This document shows positions 42,104 through 51,345 of a stretch of DNA of 64,000 bases, piece by piece. Every line of letters starts with the position of its first letter. Positions within the stretch are counted from its first letter, which is position 1. Position numbers and translations under genes: made by a program. A model generated the notes under the pieces. The model did no database searches. It was not told where the DNA came from and worked only from the letters and a program-made list of their open reading frames with translations. Location of the stretch: assembly GCF_023218935.1 (NCBI RefSeq), contig NZ_JAJIAL010000002.1. One strand, 5' to 3'. The stretch comes from Fructobacillus cardui. GTDB taxonomy: Bacteria > Bacillota > Bacilli > Lactobacillales > Lactobacillaceae.

Positions 42104-43957
42104 TTAATTACCACGGGCATACTTTTCATCATCGTCCGTCTGCAAAACAGCCATGAATGCCTCTTGCGGAACAGTAACCGTTCCCACAGCCTTCATCCTT
42201 GCCTTACCACGTTTTTGCTTATCCAAAAGCTTGGCTCGACGATCAGGATCACCCGTATGAATCTTTGAGGTCACATCCTTGCGGTAAGCCTTGATGTTTG
42301 TTCGGGCCAAAATCTTGTTTCCAATTGCGGCTTGGACTGGAATTTCAAAGTTTTGTCGTGGAATGATTTCCTTCAATTTCGAAGTAATCACACGACCGCG
42401 TTCTGCCGCAAAATCGCGGTGAACGATAAAGGACAACGCATCGACCTTTTCAGAATTCAAGAGAATATCAATCTTGACCAAATCAGCTGGGCGATAACCA
42501 TCGATTTCATAATCCAAGGAAGCATAGCCGCGCGTTGACGATTTCAACTTGTCAAAGAAATTAAAGATGATTTCAGACAGTGGCAGGTAATACTTAACGT
42601 TGACCCGGTTTTCATCAAGGTATTCCATTGTATCGAATTCGCCACGAATACGTTGGGCTAATTCCATCACCGCCCCAACGTATTCGTTTGGAACCATGAT
42701 ATTGCCATGAATAAATGGTTCTTCAATCATTTTGATTTGTTGACTCTCCGGCAGTTCAGATGGATTTTCAATCATCAAGACTTCACCGTCAACCGTCGTG
42801 ACCCGGTAAGTAACAGATGGTGCCGTTGTTACCAAGTCCAAATCGAACTCACGTTCCAACCGCTCTTGAATAACATCCATGTGCAAGAGGCCAAGGAACC
42901 CAACTCGGTAACCAAAGCCCAAGGCTTGGGACGTTTCGGGTTCAAAAGTCAGCGCAGCATCATTTAACTGCAACTTTTCCAACGCTTCTCGTAAGTCACC
43001 GTACTTGGCATTATCCGAAGGATATAATCCCGAATAAACCATGGGTGTCATTGGCTGATAACCAGGGAGTGGCTCATCAGCCGGATTGTCGACCAGCGTC
43101 ACCGTATCTCCTGAATGCGTGGTCTGAATGTCCTTAATGGATGCCGTCAAATAGCCAACATCACCAGCCATCAAGTAATCACGCTTTTGCCCATTCGGTG
43201 ACATGACACCGACTTCCGTCACTTCGTATTCCGCCCCAGTGTTCATCATTTTCACTCGATCACCAGGTTTGACAATCCCTTCACGAACTCGCAAATTGAC
43301 CACAACGCCACGATAAGCATCGTACTGTGAGTCAAAAATCAAAGCCCGTAATGGCGCCTCAAGGTCACCATCCGGCGCTGGAAAATCAGAAACAATTCGT
43401 TCCAAGAGTTCAGGAATACCGATTCCCTGCTTAGCCGACACTAAAACGGCATCAGAGGCATCGAGACCAATCACGTCCTCAATTTCGCCCTTGACCTTTT
43501 CTGGATCAGCAGCAGGCAAATCGATTTTATTAATAACCGGTAAGATTTCGAGATCATTATCAATCGCCAAATAAACGTTGGCTAAAGTTTGAGCTTCCAC
43601 TCCCTGGGCAGCATCAACCACTAAGATGGCCCCTTCCGCCGCCGCCAAAGACCGTGAAACTTCATAAGAGAAGTCGACGTGCCCCGGTGTATCAATCAAA
43701 TGAAAGATATAAGTTTCGCCATCATTGGCCTTGAAATGAACCTCGACCGCATTTAATTTAATGGTAATCCCGCGCTCCCGTTCCAAATCCATGGTATCCA
43801 GCAGCTGGTTTTGCATATCACGTTCGGCCACCGTTTGGGTCTGTTCCAAAATTCGGTCGGCAATCGTCGACTTTCCGTGGTCGATATGGGCGACAATGGA
43901 AAAGTTTCGAATGCGCTTTTGCCGTTCTTTTAATTCTTCTAAAGTAAAATCTGCCAT
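42104..43957 (-). CDS. lepA: Elongation factor 4 (LepA)
   Basis: Ribosome-bound translational GTPase implicated in back-translocation and initiation. G1 HIDHGKST lies at residues 24-31, G3 DTPGHVDF near 90, G4 NKID near 144, and the LepA-specific C-terminal domain is present (EIIPRQNFEIPVQAA, AYRKDVTSKIHTGDPDRRAKLL). At 617 aa it is slightly longer than typical because of its N-terminus and tail. No terminator was found between it and the downstream MDR gene. Confidence 0.97.
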   Translation of the reverse strand: MADFTLEELKERQKRIRNFSIVAHIDHGKSTIADRILEQTQTVAERDMQNQLLDTMDLERERGITIKLNAVEVHFKANDGETYIFHLIDTPGHVDFSYEVSRSLAAAEGAILVVDAAQGVEAQTLANVYLAIDNDLEILPVINKIDLPAADPEKVKGEIEDVIGLDASDAVLVSAKQGIGIPELLERIVSDFPAPDGDLEAPLRALIFDSQYDAYRGVVVNLRVREGIVKPGDRVKMMNTGAEYEVTEVGVMSPNGQKRDYLMAGDVGYLTASIKDIQTTHSGDTVTLVDNPADEPLPGYQPMTPMVYSGLYPSDNAKYGDLREALEKLQLNDAALTFEPETSQALGFGYRVGFLGLLHMDVIQERLEREFDLDLVTTAPSVTYRVTTVDGEVLMIENPSELPESQQIKMIEEPFIHGNIMVPNEYVGAVMELAQRIRGEFDTMEYLDENRVNVKYYLPLSEIIFNFFDKLKSSTRGYASLDYEIDGYRPADLVKIDILLNSEKVDALSFIVHRDFAAERGRVITSKLKEIIPRQNFEIPVQAAIGNKILARTNIKAYRKDVTSKIHTGDPDRRAKLLDKQKRGKARMKAVGTVTVPQEAFMAVLQTDDDEKYARGN

Positions 43958-43994
43958 GAATATCCTGCTTTTTTAGAGTCTGTACTTACTATCC

Positions 43995-44022
43995 ATTTTA
44001 CAGGAAAACCCTGATGAAACAA
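43995..44022 (-). promoter_or_regulatory. lepA promoter
   Basis: TTGTTT-16 nt-TAAAAT on the minus strand, 37 nt from the lepA ATG. Hexamers only. The remainder of the 247-bp gap to glyS shows just the glyS terminator. Confidence 0.4.
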
Positions 44023-44143
44023 AGAGGTATTCTGATTTTGCCTTGAAGCTTGAAGCATTAAAAAGGCATCCATCCGGTCGACCCAACCATCAATCAGCAA
44101 CACTTCAGCTAATTTTAACGTTTTTCCTAACTTTTATCCACGT

Positions 44144-44179
44144 AAAAAAAACAGGGAGAAGTTATTCTCACCTGTTTTA
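44144..44179 (-). terminator. glyS terminator
   Basis: ACAGGTGAGAA pairs with TTCTCCCTGT around TAAC, followed by seven T on the minus strand; it closes the DUF2130-glyQ-glyS unit. Confidence 0.85.
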
Positions 44180-44204
44180 TTGCCAAGTTAACTTATAAGT
44201 ATAC

Positions 44205-46262
44205 TTATTTAATCACAATTTGTTCAATATCCCCCAGGCCAGTAATCAACTTATCCAATGCATTCAACTGCGCATAACGATTATTCTTAACTGCCGTCTT
44301 CTTGTCGTTAACTAATGTATTCTCAAAATAAGCAGCAATCGGTTCCTGCAAAGCAGCCAGTGCTTGGTACAGTGCTTCCGCCCCTTGATTTTCCAAGTCG
44401 ACCAGGTTCAAATCCTTACTTGCTTCATAAAGAGCCTTTTCCTGCTCGTTCTCAAGCAAGCTTGGTTTAACGGCAGCCTCAATTCGTTCCTTACTTGCCA
44501 AGCGACTTACCCGAGACAAAGCTTCCATCACATCGCGGAAGTTAGCATCTTTGGCGTGTTTTGCCAAGGCCTCTGTTCGATCAGCCACGTAAACCAAATC
44601 ACCAGTTACTACGTTGGCCGTTCCAGCCGAAACAATGTCCGAGCGAACACCGGCATCTGCGGCCTGCTTCTTGACACGGTCCGTCAAGAATGTAATTACC
44701 TGTGCCAAATCAGTATCGGCTACGTCCTTGTTCTGGTCCTTAAAGTTCGCCAAGACGGACAACAAATCTAAGTGCCAGTCGTGTGCTTCCAGTGTTCGCA
44801 CAACTCCAGTTGCTGCTCGACGCAAGCCATAAGGGTCGTTGGCACCTGATGGAATCAAATCAGCCGCAAAAAAGGTCACGATAGAATCGAGCTTATCGGC
44901 AACCGCCAGCACCGCCCCAATTTTTGAATCAGCGACTTCATCAGTGGCTGAAGTTGGCAAATAGTGCTCCAAAATCGCGTGAGCAACGACGTCATTTTCA
45001 CCAAAGAGCTTGGCGTAATGCTCACCCATCACACCCTGTAATTCGTCAAATTCACCGACCATACCGGTCATCAAATCGAACTTATAAATTTCAGTAGCCC
45101 GGTTCAAATCAGACAACTCTTCATATGACAGACCCAGTGCCTGGCCTAATTGGCCAGCCAAAGCCCGTACACGAACCATGTGTTCGTAGACAGTACCAAT
45201 CTTCTCATGGAAGACCAGCTTCTTCACGCGGTCCATGTAGTCGTCAATCGACTTTTGTTGGTCTTCCTGGTAAAAGAAGACCGCATCTTCCAACCGAGCA
45301 ACCAAAACCTTTTCGTTTCCAGCCACAACATTGGCCAAGTTCTCTTCATTTCCATTGCGAACAGAAAGGAAGTGTGGCAACAATTCACCCTGATCATCCG
45401 TTACAAAGAAGAAGCGCTGGTGGTCACGCATCGAGGTTACCAAGACTTCCTTTGGCAAATCCAAGTACTTTTGGTCAAACTTACCGGCAAAGGCCGTTGG
45501 CCACTCAACGATGTTGTTAACTTCTTCCAAAAGGTCTTGTGCCTGATCAGTCGTCAAATCCAAGTCCCAGTTTTGGTCCTGGGCAATCTTTTCCAACTGT
45601 GCTTGAATGGTTGACTTACGCTTGGCTGCATCAGCCATAACAAAGGCGTCTTGCAACGTCTGCTCGTAATCAGTGGCACTCGGAATCGTCACGTTTTCCG
45701 TTGATAGGAAGCGGTGACCACGAGTTGTTTGACCTGTTTGAACGTCCAAAACAGAAAAATCAACCACATTCTGGCCCAAAAGTGCTACTAACCAGCGGAT
45801 TGGACGGATGTAAGAGAAGCTATGATTGCCCCACTTCATGTAAGTTGAGAAGGTCATTTTTTCAACAACTTCAGTGCCCAACTTTGCCAAAATTTCAGCA
45901 GCTGGCACACCAGCAATTTCAGTTTTGGCCCACAAGTAGCCATCTTTTTCAATCAAGGCTTCCGGTGTGATCTTCTGTCCACGGGCAAATCCCTGAGCAG
46001 CCTTTGACCAGTCACCATTTTCGTCCTTGGCACGATCAACGGCTGGGCCACGCTTCTCTTCCTCAACAGCCTTTGAACCGGCTGCCAAGCCAGTCAACTC
46101 AACAGCCAAGCGCCGTGGCGTTGAAAATGGCTTCATTTCTTCATAATCGAGTCGGTGTTCGTCTAAGAAATCAGAAACGCGGTCAACTAACTGCTTTTCA
46201 GAACTCGTTACCAAGTGGGCTGGCATTTCTTCCAAACCAATTTCTAAAATAAAATCTGCCAT
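44205..46262 (-). CDS. glyS: Glycine--tRNA ligase beta subunit
   Basis: 685 aa beta subunit of the bacterial alpha2beta2 glycyl-tRNA synthetase, which holds the tRNA-recognition part. N-terminus LEIGLEEMPAHLV, PFSTPRRLAV, MKWGNHSFSYIRPIRW and the HD-like region followed by the C-terminal anticodon-binding (ALAEYE-like) domain are present. The start overlaps the glyQ stop by one base (TAATG), giving coupled, equal synthesis. Confidence 0.97.
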   Translation of the reverse strand: MADFILEIGLEEMPAHLVTSSEKQLVDRVSDFLDEHRLDYEEMKPFSTPRRLAVELTGLAAGSKAVEEEKRGPAVDRAKDENGDWSKAAQGFARGQKITPEALIEKDGYLWAKTEIAGVPAAEILAKLGTEVVEKMTFSTYMKWGNHSFSYIRPIRWLVALLGQNVVDFSVLDVQTGQTTRGHRFLSTENVTIPSATDYEQTLQDAFVMADAAKRKSTIQAQLEKIAQDQNWDLDLTTDQAQDLLEEVNNIVEWPTAFAGKFDQKYLDLPKEVLVTSMRDHQRFFFVTDDQGELLPHFLSVRNGNEENLANVVAGNEKVLVARLEDAVFFYQEDQQKSIDDYMDRVKKLVFHEKIGTVYEHMVRVRALAGQLGQALGLSYEELSDLNRATEIYKFDLMTGMVGEFDELQGVMGEHYAKLFGENDVVAHAILEHYLPTSATDEVADSKIGAVLAVADKLDSIVTFFAADLIPSGANDPYGLRRAATGVVRTLEAHDWHLDLLSVLANFKDQNKDVADTDLAQVITFLTDRVKKQAADAGVRSDIVSAGTANVVTGDLVYVADRTEALAKHAKDANFRDVMEALSRVSRLASKERIEAAVKPSLLENEQEKALYEASKDLNLVDLENQGAEALYQALAALQEPIAAYFENTLVNDKKTAVKNNRYAQLNALDKLITGLGDIEQIVIK

Positions 46263-47209
46263 TAGTCCTGATCCTCCTTCTTGGCGTACTTTCCCTTAGC
46301 GCCCAAGTACTTTTCACGTAATGCTTCATCCTTCAACAATGGGAAGCCAAGCTTAGCACGTTCTTCGATAAAGACCTTTGAAACCTTCCGAGCCATTGTC
46401 CGAATTCGGTGCAAATAACCAGCTCGTTCCGTAACGGAAACCGTTCCTCGGGCATCCAACAGGTTAAAGGTGTGAGAAGACTTCAAAATATAGTCATAGG
46501 CTGGATGAACCAAGCCTAATTCCAAATTATGCTGTGCTTCCTTTTCATAATCATCAAAATGTTGGAGCAACATTCCCTGATTTGACTCTTCAAAGGCATA
46601 CTTTGAGTGTTCGTACTCTGGTTCTTTGAAAATATCACCATACAAAACGCCATGGCCCCATTCCAAATCGTAAACCGTTGGTACGTCTTGGATGTAAGAA
46701 GCTAACCGTTCCAAACCATAGGTAATTTCAGCCGTAACGGAATCAACTTCGATTCCACCAACCTGTTGGAAATAAGTGAACTGGGTCACCTCCATCCCGT
46801 CTAGCCAAACTTCCCAACCGATTCCGGCCGCACCCATTGAAGGGTTTTCCCAGTTATCTTCAACGAAACGAATGTCGTGTTCCAACGGCTTGATGCCCAA
46901 GGCTTCCAAAGAAGCGAGGTACAATTCCTGAATGTTGTCAGGTGACGGCTTCATTACCACCTGGAATTGGTGGTGTTGGAACAAGCGGTTGGGGTTGTCA
47001 CCATAACGGCCATCGGCTGGTCGCCGTGATGGCTGAACATAGGCTGCTCGCCAAGGTTCTGGACCATTAGCACGTAAGAAGGTATAAGGGCTTTGAGTTC
47101 CCGCTCCGACTTCGTTATCGTAAGCCTGCATCAAGTTAGCGCCCTTTTCGGCCCAAAACTCTTGCAGTGTCAAAATAATGTCTTGTACTGATAGTTTTTC
47201 ACTGGACAT
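46262..47209 (-). CDS. glyQ: Glycine--tRNA ligase alpha subunit
   Basis: 315 aa catalytic alpha subunit of tetrameric glycyl-tRNA synthetase. LSVQDIILTLQEFW at the N-terminus, QAYDNEVGAGTQSP, EPWRAAYVQPSRRP and WEVWLDGMEVTQFTYFQQ are class II motifs specific to GlyQ. AAAGGAAAG precedes the ATG. The DUF2130 gene ends 52 nt upstream with no terminator between them, so the T-box at 48.8 kb most likely controls it through the shared transcript. Confidence 0.97.
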   Translation of the reverse strand: MSSEKLSVQDIILTLQEFWAEKGANLMQAYDNEVGAGTQSPYTFLRANGPEPWRAAYVQPSRRPADGRYGDNPNRLFQHHQFQVVMKPSPDNIQELYLASLEALGIKPLEHDIRFVEDNWENPSMGAAGIGWEVWLDGMEVTQFTYFQQVGGIEVDSVTAEITYGLERLASYIQDVPTVYDLEWGHGVLYGDIFKEPEYEHSKYAFEESNQGMLLQHFDDYEKEAQHNLELGLVHPAYDYILKSSHTFNLLDARGTVSVTERAGYLHRIRTMARKVSKVFIEERAKLGFPLLKDEALREKYLGAKGKYAKKEDQD

Positions 47210-47261
47210 AAGTCTTTCCTTTATTCTTTCATCATTAAAATTTTAAAACGCTGTGACGAAT

Positions 47262-48743
47262 TTACGGCTTTCCTTCACCGCCTTGGTCCGCTTTTAAATC
47301 AGCAAACTTCGTCGTCATGGTTGGATTATTCTTGGTCAATTTTTTGACGGTCAAATCCTCTAATTTATTATTAGCAAGACGAATCTGATTTTCAGAAGTC
47401 GTCAGGCTCTTTTTCACATTTTCCATCTGGCTAATCGCCCGGTCAATCTGTTCGATTGCCTTTTGGAAGTTGCTTGAGTAGGAATTATAGTTTTTAGCAA
47501 AGCGGTCCTTGAAGGCCGTGATATTGTCTTCAAAGTTCGTAATATCAATGTTTTGATTTCGTTCTTCAATCAGCGCCCGCCGATATTGGAGGGAATCCAA
47601 GGCCGCGTTGCGCAAAAGGCCGATAAAATGGACAAAGAATTGTGGACGGATGACGTACATTTTATCGTAGTCCGGCACCTGAACAATTCCGGTGTTATAG
47701 TACTCGTTATCGGCTTCCAGCATCGAAACCAAAACGGCATATTCCGTTTTCTTTTCCCTGCGGTCTTTATCCAGTTCCTTAAAAAAATCTGCGTTCTTAT
47801 GCTTCTGCTCGGTCGCATCCGCCTCATTTTTCATATCAAACATGATAGAAATAAATTCAACATCATCTTGATAATCACGAAAAATAAAATCACCCTTCGA
47901 GCCGGATTGTTTTGAAACCTCGTTATCCTTCTCAAAGTAAGCATTGGGAAAAGCGTAAGGGCGAATTTTATTAAATTCCTGATGAGCGTAAACTTCCAAA
48001 CTTTCGCCAATTTCCTTGGTTGACTGCCGGGCCTTAAAGTCCTTATAGAATTCGACTTGCTCTTGAGCTGCCTGCAATTGCGCATCGTAGTCCGACTTCA
48101 CTTTTGCCAAGGCTAGCTCTTGGTCGCGACCCTGATTTTCAACCTGATTTTTCAAATCGGCCAGTTGCTTTTCCAGTTCCTGTCGATTCTGACCGGCCTG
48201 GTCCTTTTCAGCCTGGTAGATGCTCTGCAGGTTTTCCTTTTGTTCAGCCAACGCCAGTGCCTTGTTAGTAGCTTCCTGGTCCTTAAGCGCGTCTAGCTGT
48301 GAACGCAACTGCGTCAGTTGCTCTTGCAGCTCCGTCTTTTCTTTTTGGGCCGCGTCCTTCTCAGCTTGCTTAGCCTTCTCCAGCGCTAAAGCAGATTTTT
48401 GCTTTTCCTGGTCCAACTGTGCTTGGAGTTGCAGCAATTGGTCATGCAGTTGGTTTTGTTCTTTTTGGGCTGCTTCTTTTTCAGCCTGCTTAGCCTTCTC
48501 CAGTGCTAAATCAGCCTTCTGCTTTTCCTGGTCAATTTGTGCCTTCACCAGATTTTGCTGACTCTTTTCCCAATCGACCTTTTCCTGAGCTAATTTTTCA
48601 TCAATGGCCGTTTGCACAGCCACCCCCAGTTGACTCGTATCAACTTGGAGCTCGTCTTTCAAATCAAGGGTATCACCGGCATGGCCATCCTCGTTTAAAA
48701 CCAAAACCGTGTCCGACTCCAAATGATACTTCAGCTTTGCCAT
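47262..48743 (-). CDS. DUF2130 coiled-coil protein in the glyQS operon
   Basis: 493 aa cytoplasmic protein. A short N-terminal beta-rich region (MAKLKYHLESDTVLVLNEDG) is followed by a highly charged coiled coil of roughly residues 45-240 rich in Gln, Lys, Glu, Ala and Leu, then the conserved DUF2130 domain (roughly 240-430: GDFIFRDYQDD, SIMFDMKNE, YAVLVSMLE) that looks nuclease-like in its D/E-x-K pattern, and another helical tail. The start has AAGGAGG 5 nt upstream; the open frame before it is the T-box leader. The coiled coil holds a perfect-length 40-residue tandem repeat. Function is unknown; it is the first gene after a T-box. Confidence 0.85.
   Translation of the reverse strand: MAKLKYHLESDTVLVLNEDGHAGDTLDLKDELQVDTSQLGVAVQTAIDEKLAQEKVDWEKSQQNLVKAQIDQEKQKADLALEKAKQAEKEAAQKEQNQLHDQLLQLQAQLDQEKQKSALALEKAKQAEKDAAQKEKTELQEQLTQLRSQLDALKDQEATNKALALAEQKENLQSIYQAEKDQAGQNRQELEKQLADLKNQVENQGRDQELALAKVKSDYDAQLQAAQEQVEFYKDFKARQSTKEIGESLEVYAHQEFNKIRPYAFPNAYFEKDNEVSKQSGSKGDFIFRDYQDDVEFISIMFDMKNEADATEQKHKNADFFKELDKDRREKKTEYAVLVSMLEADNEYYNTGIVQVPDYDKMYVIRPQFFVHFIGLLRNAALDSLQYRRALIEERNQNIDITNFEDNITAFKDRFAKNYNSYSSNFQKAIEQIDRAISQMENVKKSLTTSENQIRLANNKLEDLTVKKLTKNNPTMTTKFADLKADQGGEGKP
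48294..48533 (-). repeat. Tandem 120-bp repeat in the DUF2130 coiled coil
   Basis: Two adjacent 40-codon units (48414-48533 and 48294-48413), both beginning DQEKQK and continuing LALEKAKQAEK, AAQKE and ending Q-L before the next unit. They are strongly alike at DNA and protein level, indicating a duplication inside the coiled coil. Confidence 0.88.
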
Positions 48744-48762
48744 AAAGTCCTCCTTATCCGAC

Positions 48763-48919
48763 AAAAAACCGCGGTTAACAGCCCCAATGTCAAAATTTGA
48801 CATCAGGACGCTAACGCGCGGTTCCACCTGATTTCCAACGGCCAATTGCTCAGTCGTTGACACTTTCACGGTTCTCAGCTCACCGGGTGCCAAACCGGGT
48901 CAAAGCCTTAAACTAATCT
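48763..48919 (-). promoter_or_regulatory. T-box riboswitch upstream of DUF2130-glyQ-glyS
   Basis: The minus strand carries the T-box core GGTGGAACCGCG (48817-48828). Antiterminator: CAGG (48827-48830) pairs with CCTG (48804-48807), with inner CGC-GTTA-GCG and the bulge TGGAACCG that pairs with the tRNA end. Terminator: AACCGCG pairs with CGCGGTT (48767-48773), continued by an inner palindrome ATGTCAAA-A-TTTGACAT (48787-48803), then six T. Upstream, TTGAC/GTCAA and CGGTT/AACCG stems make a compact Stem I region. TGGA in the bulge fits a tRNA with discriminator U, as tRNA-Gly has. The specifier codon could not be assigned with certainty. Confidence 0.88.
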
Positions 48920-48925
48920 ATCCAT

Positions 48926-48954
48926 ATTATGCCGATTTTTCTGAAAAAGGTCAA
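48926..48954 (-). promoter_or_regulatory. Promoter of the T-box operon
   Basis: TTGACC-17 nt-CATAAT on the minus strand; predicted +1 near 48919, just ahead of the T-box stems. Confidence 0.7.
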
Positions 48955-49037
48955 GAAAAAACTCGTTAAAAACAGAAAAAGCCCACGAGCCAAATGACTT
49001 GGGAGCCTTTGCAGCAATCACCGTCGATCCAAAGTCC

Positions 49038-49583
49038 TTAGATCTTCAACAATTCTTTTTCTTTTTCCGCAGCAATTTCATCAATTGCCTTGGTGTTTTC
49101 GTCCGTCAACTTTTGAGCTTGGTCTTCGGCATCGTGAACTTGATCTTCGGTCATGTCCTTGTCCTTCTTGATGGCATCCATGGCATCGCGACGAACGTTA
49201 CGAACGGCAACCTTCGCCTTTTCGGCTTCGGCCTTGACGTCCTTAGCCAATTCCTTACGACGTTCTTCCGTCATTTGTGGAATGGCCAAACGGACAATAT
49301 TACCGTCAGAAGCTGGGTTCAAGCCCAAATCAGAAATGTTAATCGCTGTCACGATGGCTTCCAAGGCGTTCTTGTCAAATGGTGTGATCAAAAGTAAGCG
49401 TGCTTCTGGCACTGAAATTGAAGCAACTTGGTTCAATGGTACCATCGCACCGTAATATTCTACTTCTACTCGGTCCAAAATACGGGGATTTGCCCGGCCC
49501 GTCCGAATTTCTGCTAATTCACGACGCAAAGCTTCTTGAGCGCCCTGCATCCGTTCTTTTGCACTTGTAAAATCAAAAGCCAT
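49038..49583 (-). CDS. frr: Ribosome recycling factor
   Basis: Splits post-termination ribosomes with EF-G. 181 aa, slightly shorter than the common 185, but with the full helical layout: LAEIRTGRANPRILDRVEVEYYG, ITPFDKNALEAIVTAI and MTEERRKELAK. The start overlaps the pyrH stop by one base. Last gene of rpsB-tsf-pyrH-frr. A convincing terminator was not found downstream; only imperfect pairing occurs at 48977-49018. Confidence 0.97.
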   Translation of the reverse strand: MAFDFTSAKERMQGAQEALRRELAEIRTGRANPRILDRVEVEYYGAMVPLNQVASISVPEARLLLITPFDKNALEAIVTAINISDLGLNPASDGNIVRLAIPQMTEERRKELAKDVKAEAEKAKVAVRNVRRDAMDAIKKDKDMTEDQVHDAEDQAQKLTDENTKAIDEIAAEKEKELLKI

Positions 49584-50308
49584 TATTTTTCTCCAGTCAC
49601 TGTGGTTCCAATTGCCTCACCCTTGATAACCCGTTCGATGTTACCAGGTTGGTTCAAGTTAAAGACAACAAGTGGCATGTTGTTTTCCATTGAGAGAGAT
49701 GAAGCGGTTGAATCCATAACCTTCAAGCCCTTTTGAATGATATCCAAGTGCGTCAAAGTTGTAAACTTCTGGGCATCTGGATTTGTATTTGGATCTGAAT
49801 CATAGACACCATCAACACCGTTCTTTGCCATCAAAATTGCATCGGCATTAATTTCGTTTGCCCGTAAAGCAGCTGTTGTGTCCGTTGAGAAGTATGGTGA
49901 ACCAGTTCCTGCTGCAAAGATCACAATCCGCCCCTTTTCAAGGTGACGAATGGCGCGGCCACGGATGTAAGGTTCTGCAATCTGTTGCATCGTAATCGCC
50001 GTTTGAACGCGAGTATCAACACCGGCACGTTCCAAGGCATCTTGGAGGACCAAAGCGTTCATAGTCGTTCCAAGCATTCCGGTATAATCAGCGCGTGACC
50101 GCTCCATCCCAACACGGGCAGCGGGTTCACCACGCCATAGGTTACCGCCACCAACAACGATGGCAATTTGAGTGCCCATATCATGGACTGCCTTGATTTC
50201 CTTGGCAATTTGGGCGACTGTCTCCAGGTCAATCCCCTGACCCTTAGCACCAGCCAAGGCTTCGCCTGACAGCTTCATTAAAACTCTTTTATACTTTGTA
50301 TCCGTCAT
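49583..50308 (-). CDS. pyrH: UMP kinase
   Basis: Phosphorylates UMP to UDP; bacterial amino-acid-kinase-fold enzyme of 241 aa, normally activated by GTP and inhibited by UTP. LMKLSGEALAG, VVGGGNLWRG, TGMLGTTMNALVLQ and FAAGTGSPYFSTDTTAALRA are visible. It is coupled to frr (TAATG) and follows tsf with a terminator-like hairpin between. Confidence 0.97.
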   Translation of the reverse strand: MTDTKYKRVLMKLSGEALAGAKGQGIDLETVAQIAKEIKAVHDMGTQIAIVVGGGNLWRGEPAARVGMERSRADYTGMLGTTMNALVLQDALERAGVDTRVQTAITMQQIAEPYIRGRAIRHLEKGRIVIFAAGTGSPYFSTDTTAALRANEINADAILMAKNGVDGVYDSDPNTNPDAQKFTTLTHLDIIQKGLKVMDSTASSLSMENNMPLVVFNLNQPGNIERVIKGEAIGTTVTGEK

Positions 50309-50363
50309 GGTTTTCCTCTTTCTTATCGCTATCTATTATAGCAAAAATGTAGTCATCAATTCC

Positions 50364-50393
50364 AAAAAAAAAGCACCCAAATCTTGGGATACT
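50364..50393 (-). terminator. tsf terminator
   Basis: AGTATCCCAA/TTGGGTGCT stem followed by seven or more T on the minus strand, a short distance after tsf. It probably lowers but need not abolish read-through into pyrH. Confidence 0.75.
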
Positions 50394-50405
50394 TTTTGGA
50401 TGAAC

Positions 50406-51290
50406 TTAGTTGTTGATTTGCTTAGCAACTTCTTCAGCCAAGTTTGTTGTTTGCTTTTCGATACCTTCACCAACTTGGTAGCGAACGAATGACTTAACAG
50501 TCATGTCGTTTTGCTTAACGAAATCAGCAACCTTTTGGTCACTATTCTTAACAAAGTCTTGGTCCAACAAAGTGATGTCAGCCAAGAACTTCTTAATCCG
50601 TCCTTCAACCATCTTTTCCTTGATGTTGTCAGGCTTGCCATTCAAGTCTTCAGAAGCCAATTGAACTTCCTTTTCCTTAGCAACAACATCTGCAGGAACT
50701 TGGTCATCAGAAACGTACTGTGGAGCAATAGCGGCGATGTGCATGGCCACGTCACGGGCTGCTTCTTCGTTTGAACCAGTCAAAACGGCCAAAGCAGAGA
50801 TTGAACCACCCATGTGTGAGTAAGCACCGAAGACTTCACCGTCAGTCTTTTCAGCAGTAGCGAAACGACGCAAAGTAATCTTTTCACCAGTAATCTGAGA
50901 AACGTTGATGATCTTGTCGTTAACAGTTCGGTCTTCTTCACCAGCAACTGGCAAAGCCAAAGCAGCTTCAACGTCTGCAGGTTGCTTTTCCAAGATTGTC
51001 TTAGTAACAGCAACTAACAAGTCATTAAATTCCTTGTTACCAGCAACGAAATCAGTTTCTGAGTTCAATTCGATGATGGCAGCCTTGTTCCCTTCAGTCA
51101 TCACGTAAGTCATACCTTCAGCAGCAACACGGTCACCCTTCTTAGCGGCCTTTGCCATTCCCTTTTCACGCAACAAGTCGATTGCCTTTTCTACGTCGCC
51201 TTCAGCTTCAACCAAAGCCTTCTTGGCATCCATCATTCCAACAGATGTCTTATCACGTAATTCCTTCACTAACTTTGCAGTAACAGCCAT
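50406..51290 (-). CDS. tsf: Elongation factor Ts
   Basis: Guanine-nucleotide exchange factor for EF-Tu. 294 aa with the N-terminal LVKELRDKTSVGMMDAKKAL, the TDFV-type core motif (SETDFVAGN) and a QVGEGIEKQ C-terminus. AAAGGAG precedes the ATG at ~7 nt. It follows rpsB across a hairpin terminator at 51346-51386, so it may be partly expressed from its own promoter. Confidence 0.97.
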   Translation of the reverse strand: MAVTAKLVKELRDKTSVGMMDAKKALVEAEGDVEKAIDLLREKGMAKAAKKGDRVAAEGMTYVMTEGNKAAIIELNSETDFVAGNKEFNDLLVAVTKTILEKQPADVEAALALPVAGEEDRTVNDKIINVSQITGEKITLRRFATAEKTDGEVFGAYSHMGGSISALAVLTGSNEEAARDVAMHIAAIAPQYVSDDQVPADVVAKEKEVQLASEDLNGKPDNIKEKMVEGRIKKFLADITLLDQDFVKNSDQKVADFVKQNDMTVKSFVRYQVGEGIEKQTTNLAEEVAKQINN

Positions 51291-51345
51291 GCAAATGCTC
51301 CTTTAGCTTCTTTATTATCTTTTAACAGTCTCTAGTATAGCATAG

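Noticed and set aside
48744..48893. An extra 50 N-terminal codons for the DUF2130 protein
   Set aside because: The open frame runs through the T-box leader; the Shine-Dalgarno AAGGAGG at the ATG of 48743 and the conserved T-box elements explain this sequence better.
48977..49018. frr terminator
   Set aside because: The possible stem has several mismatches; kept out of the feature list because the pairing is not convincing.
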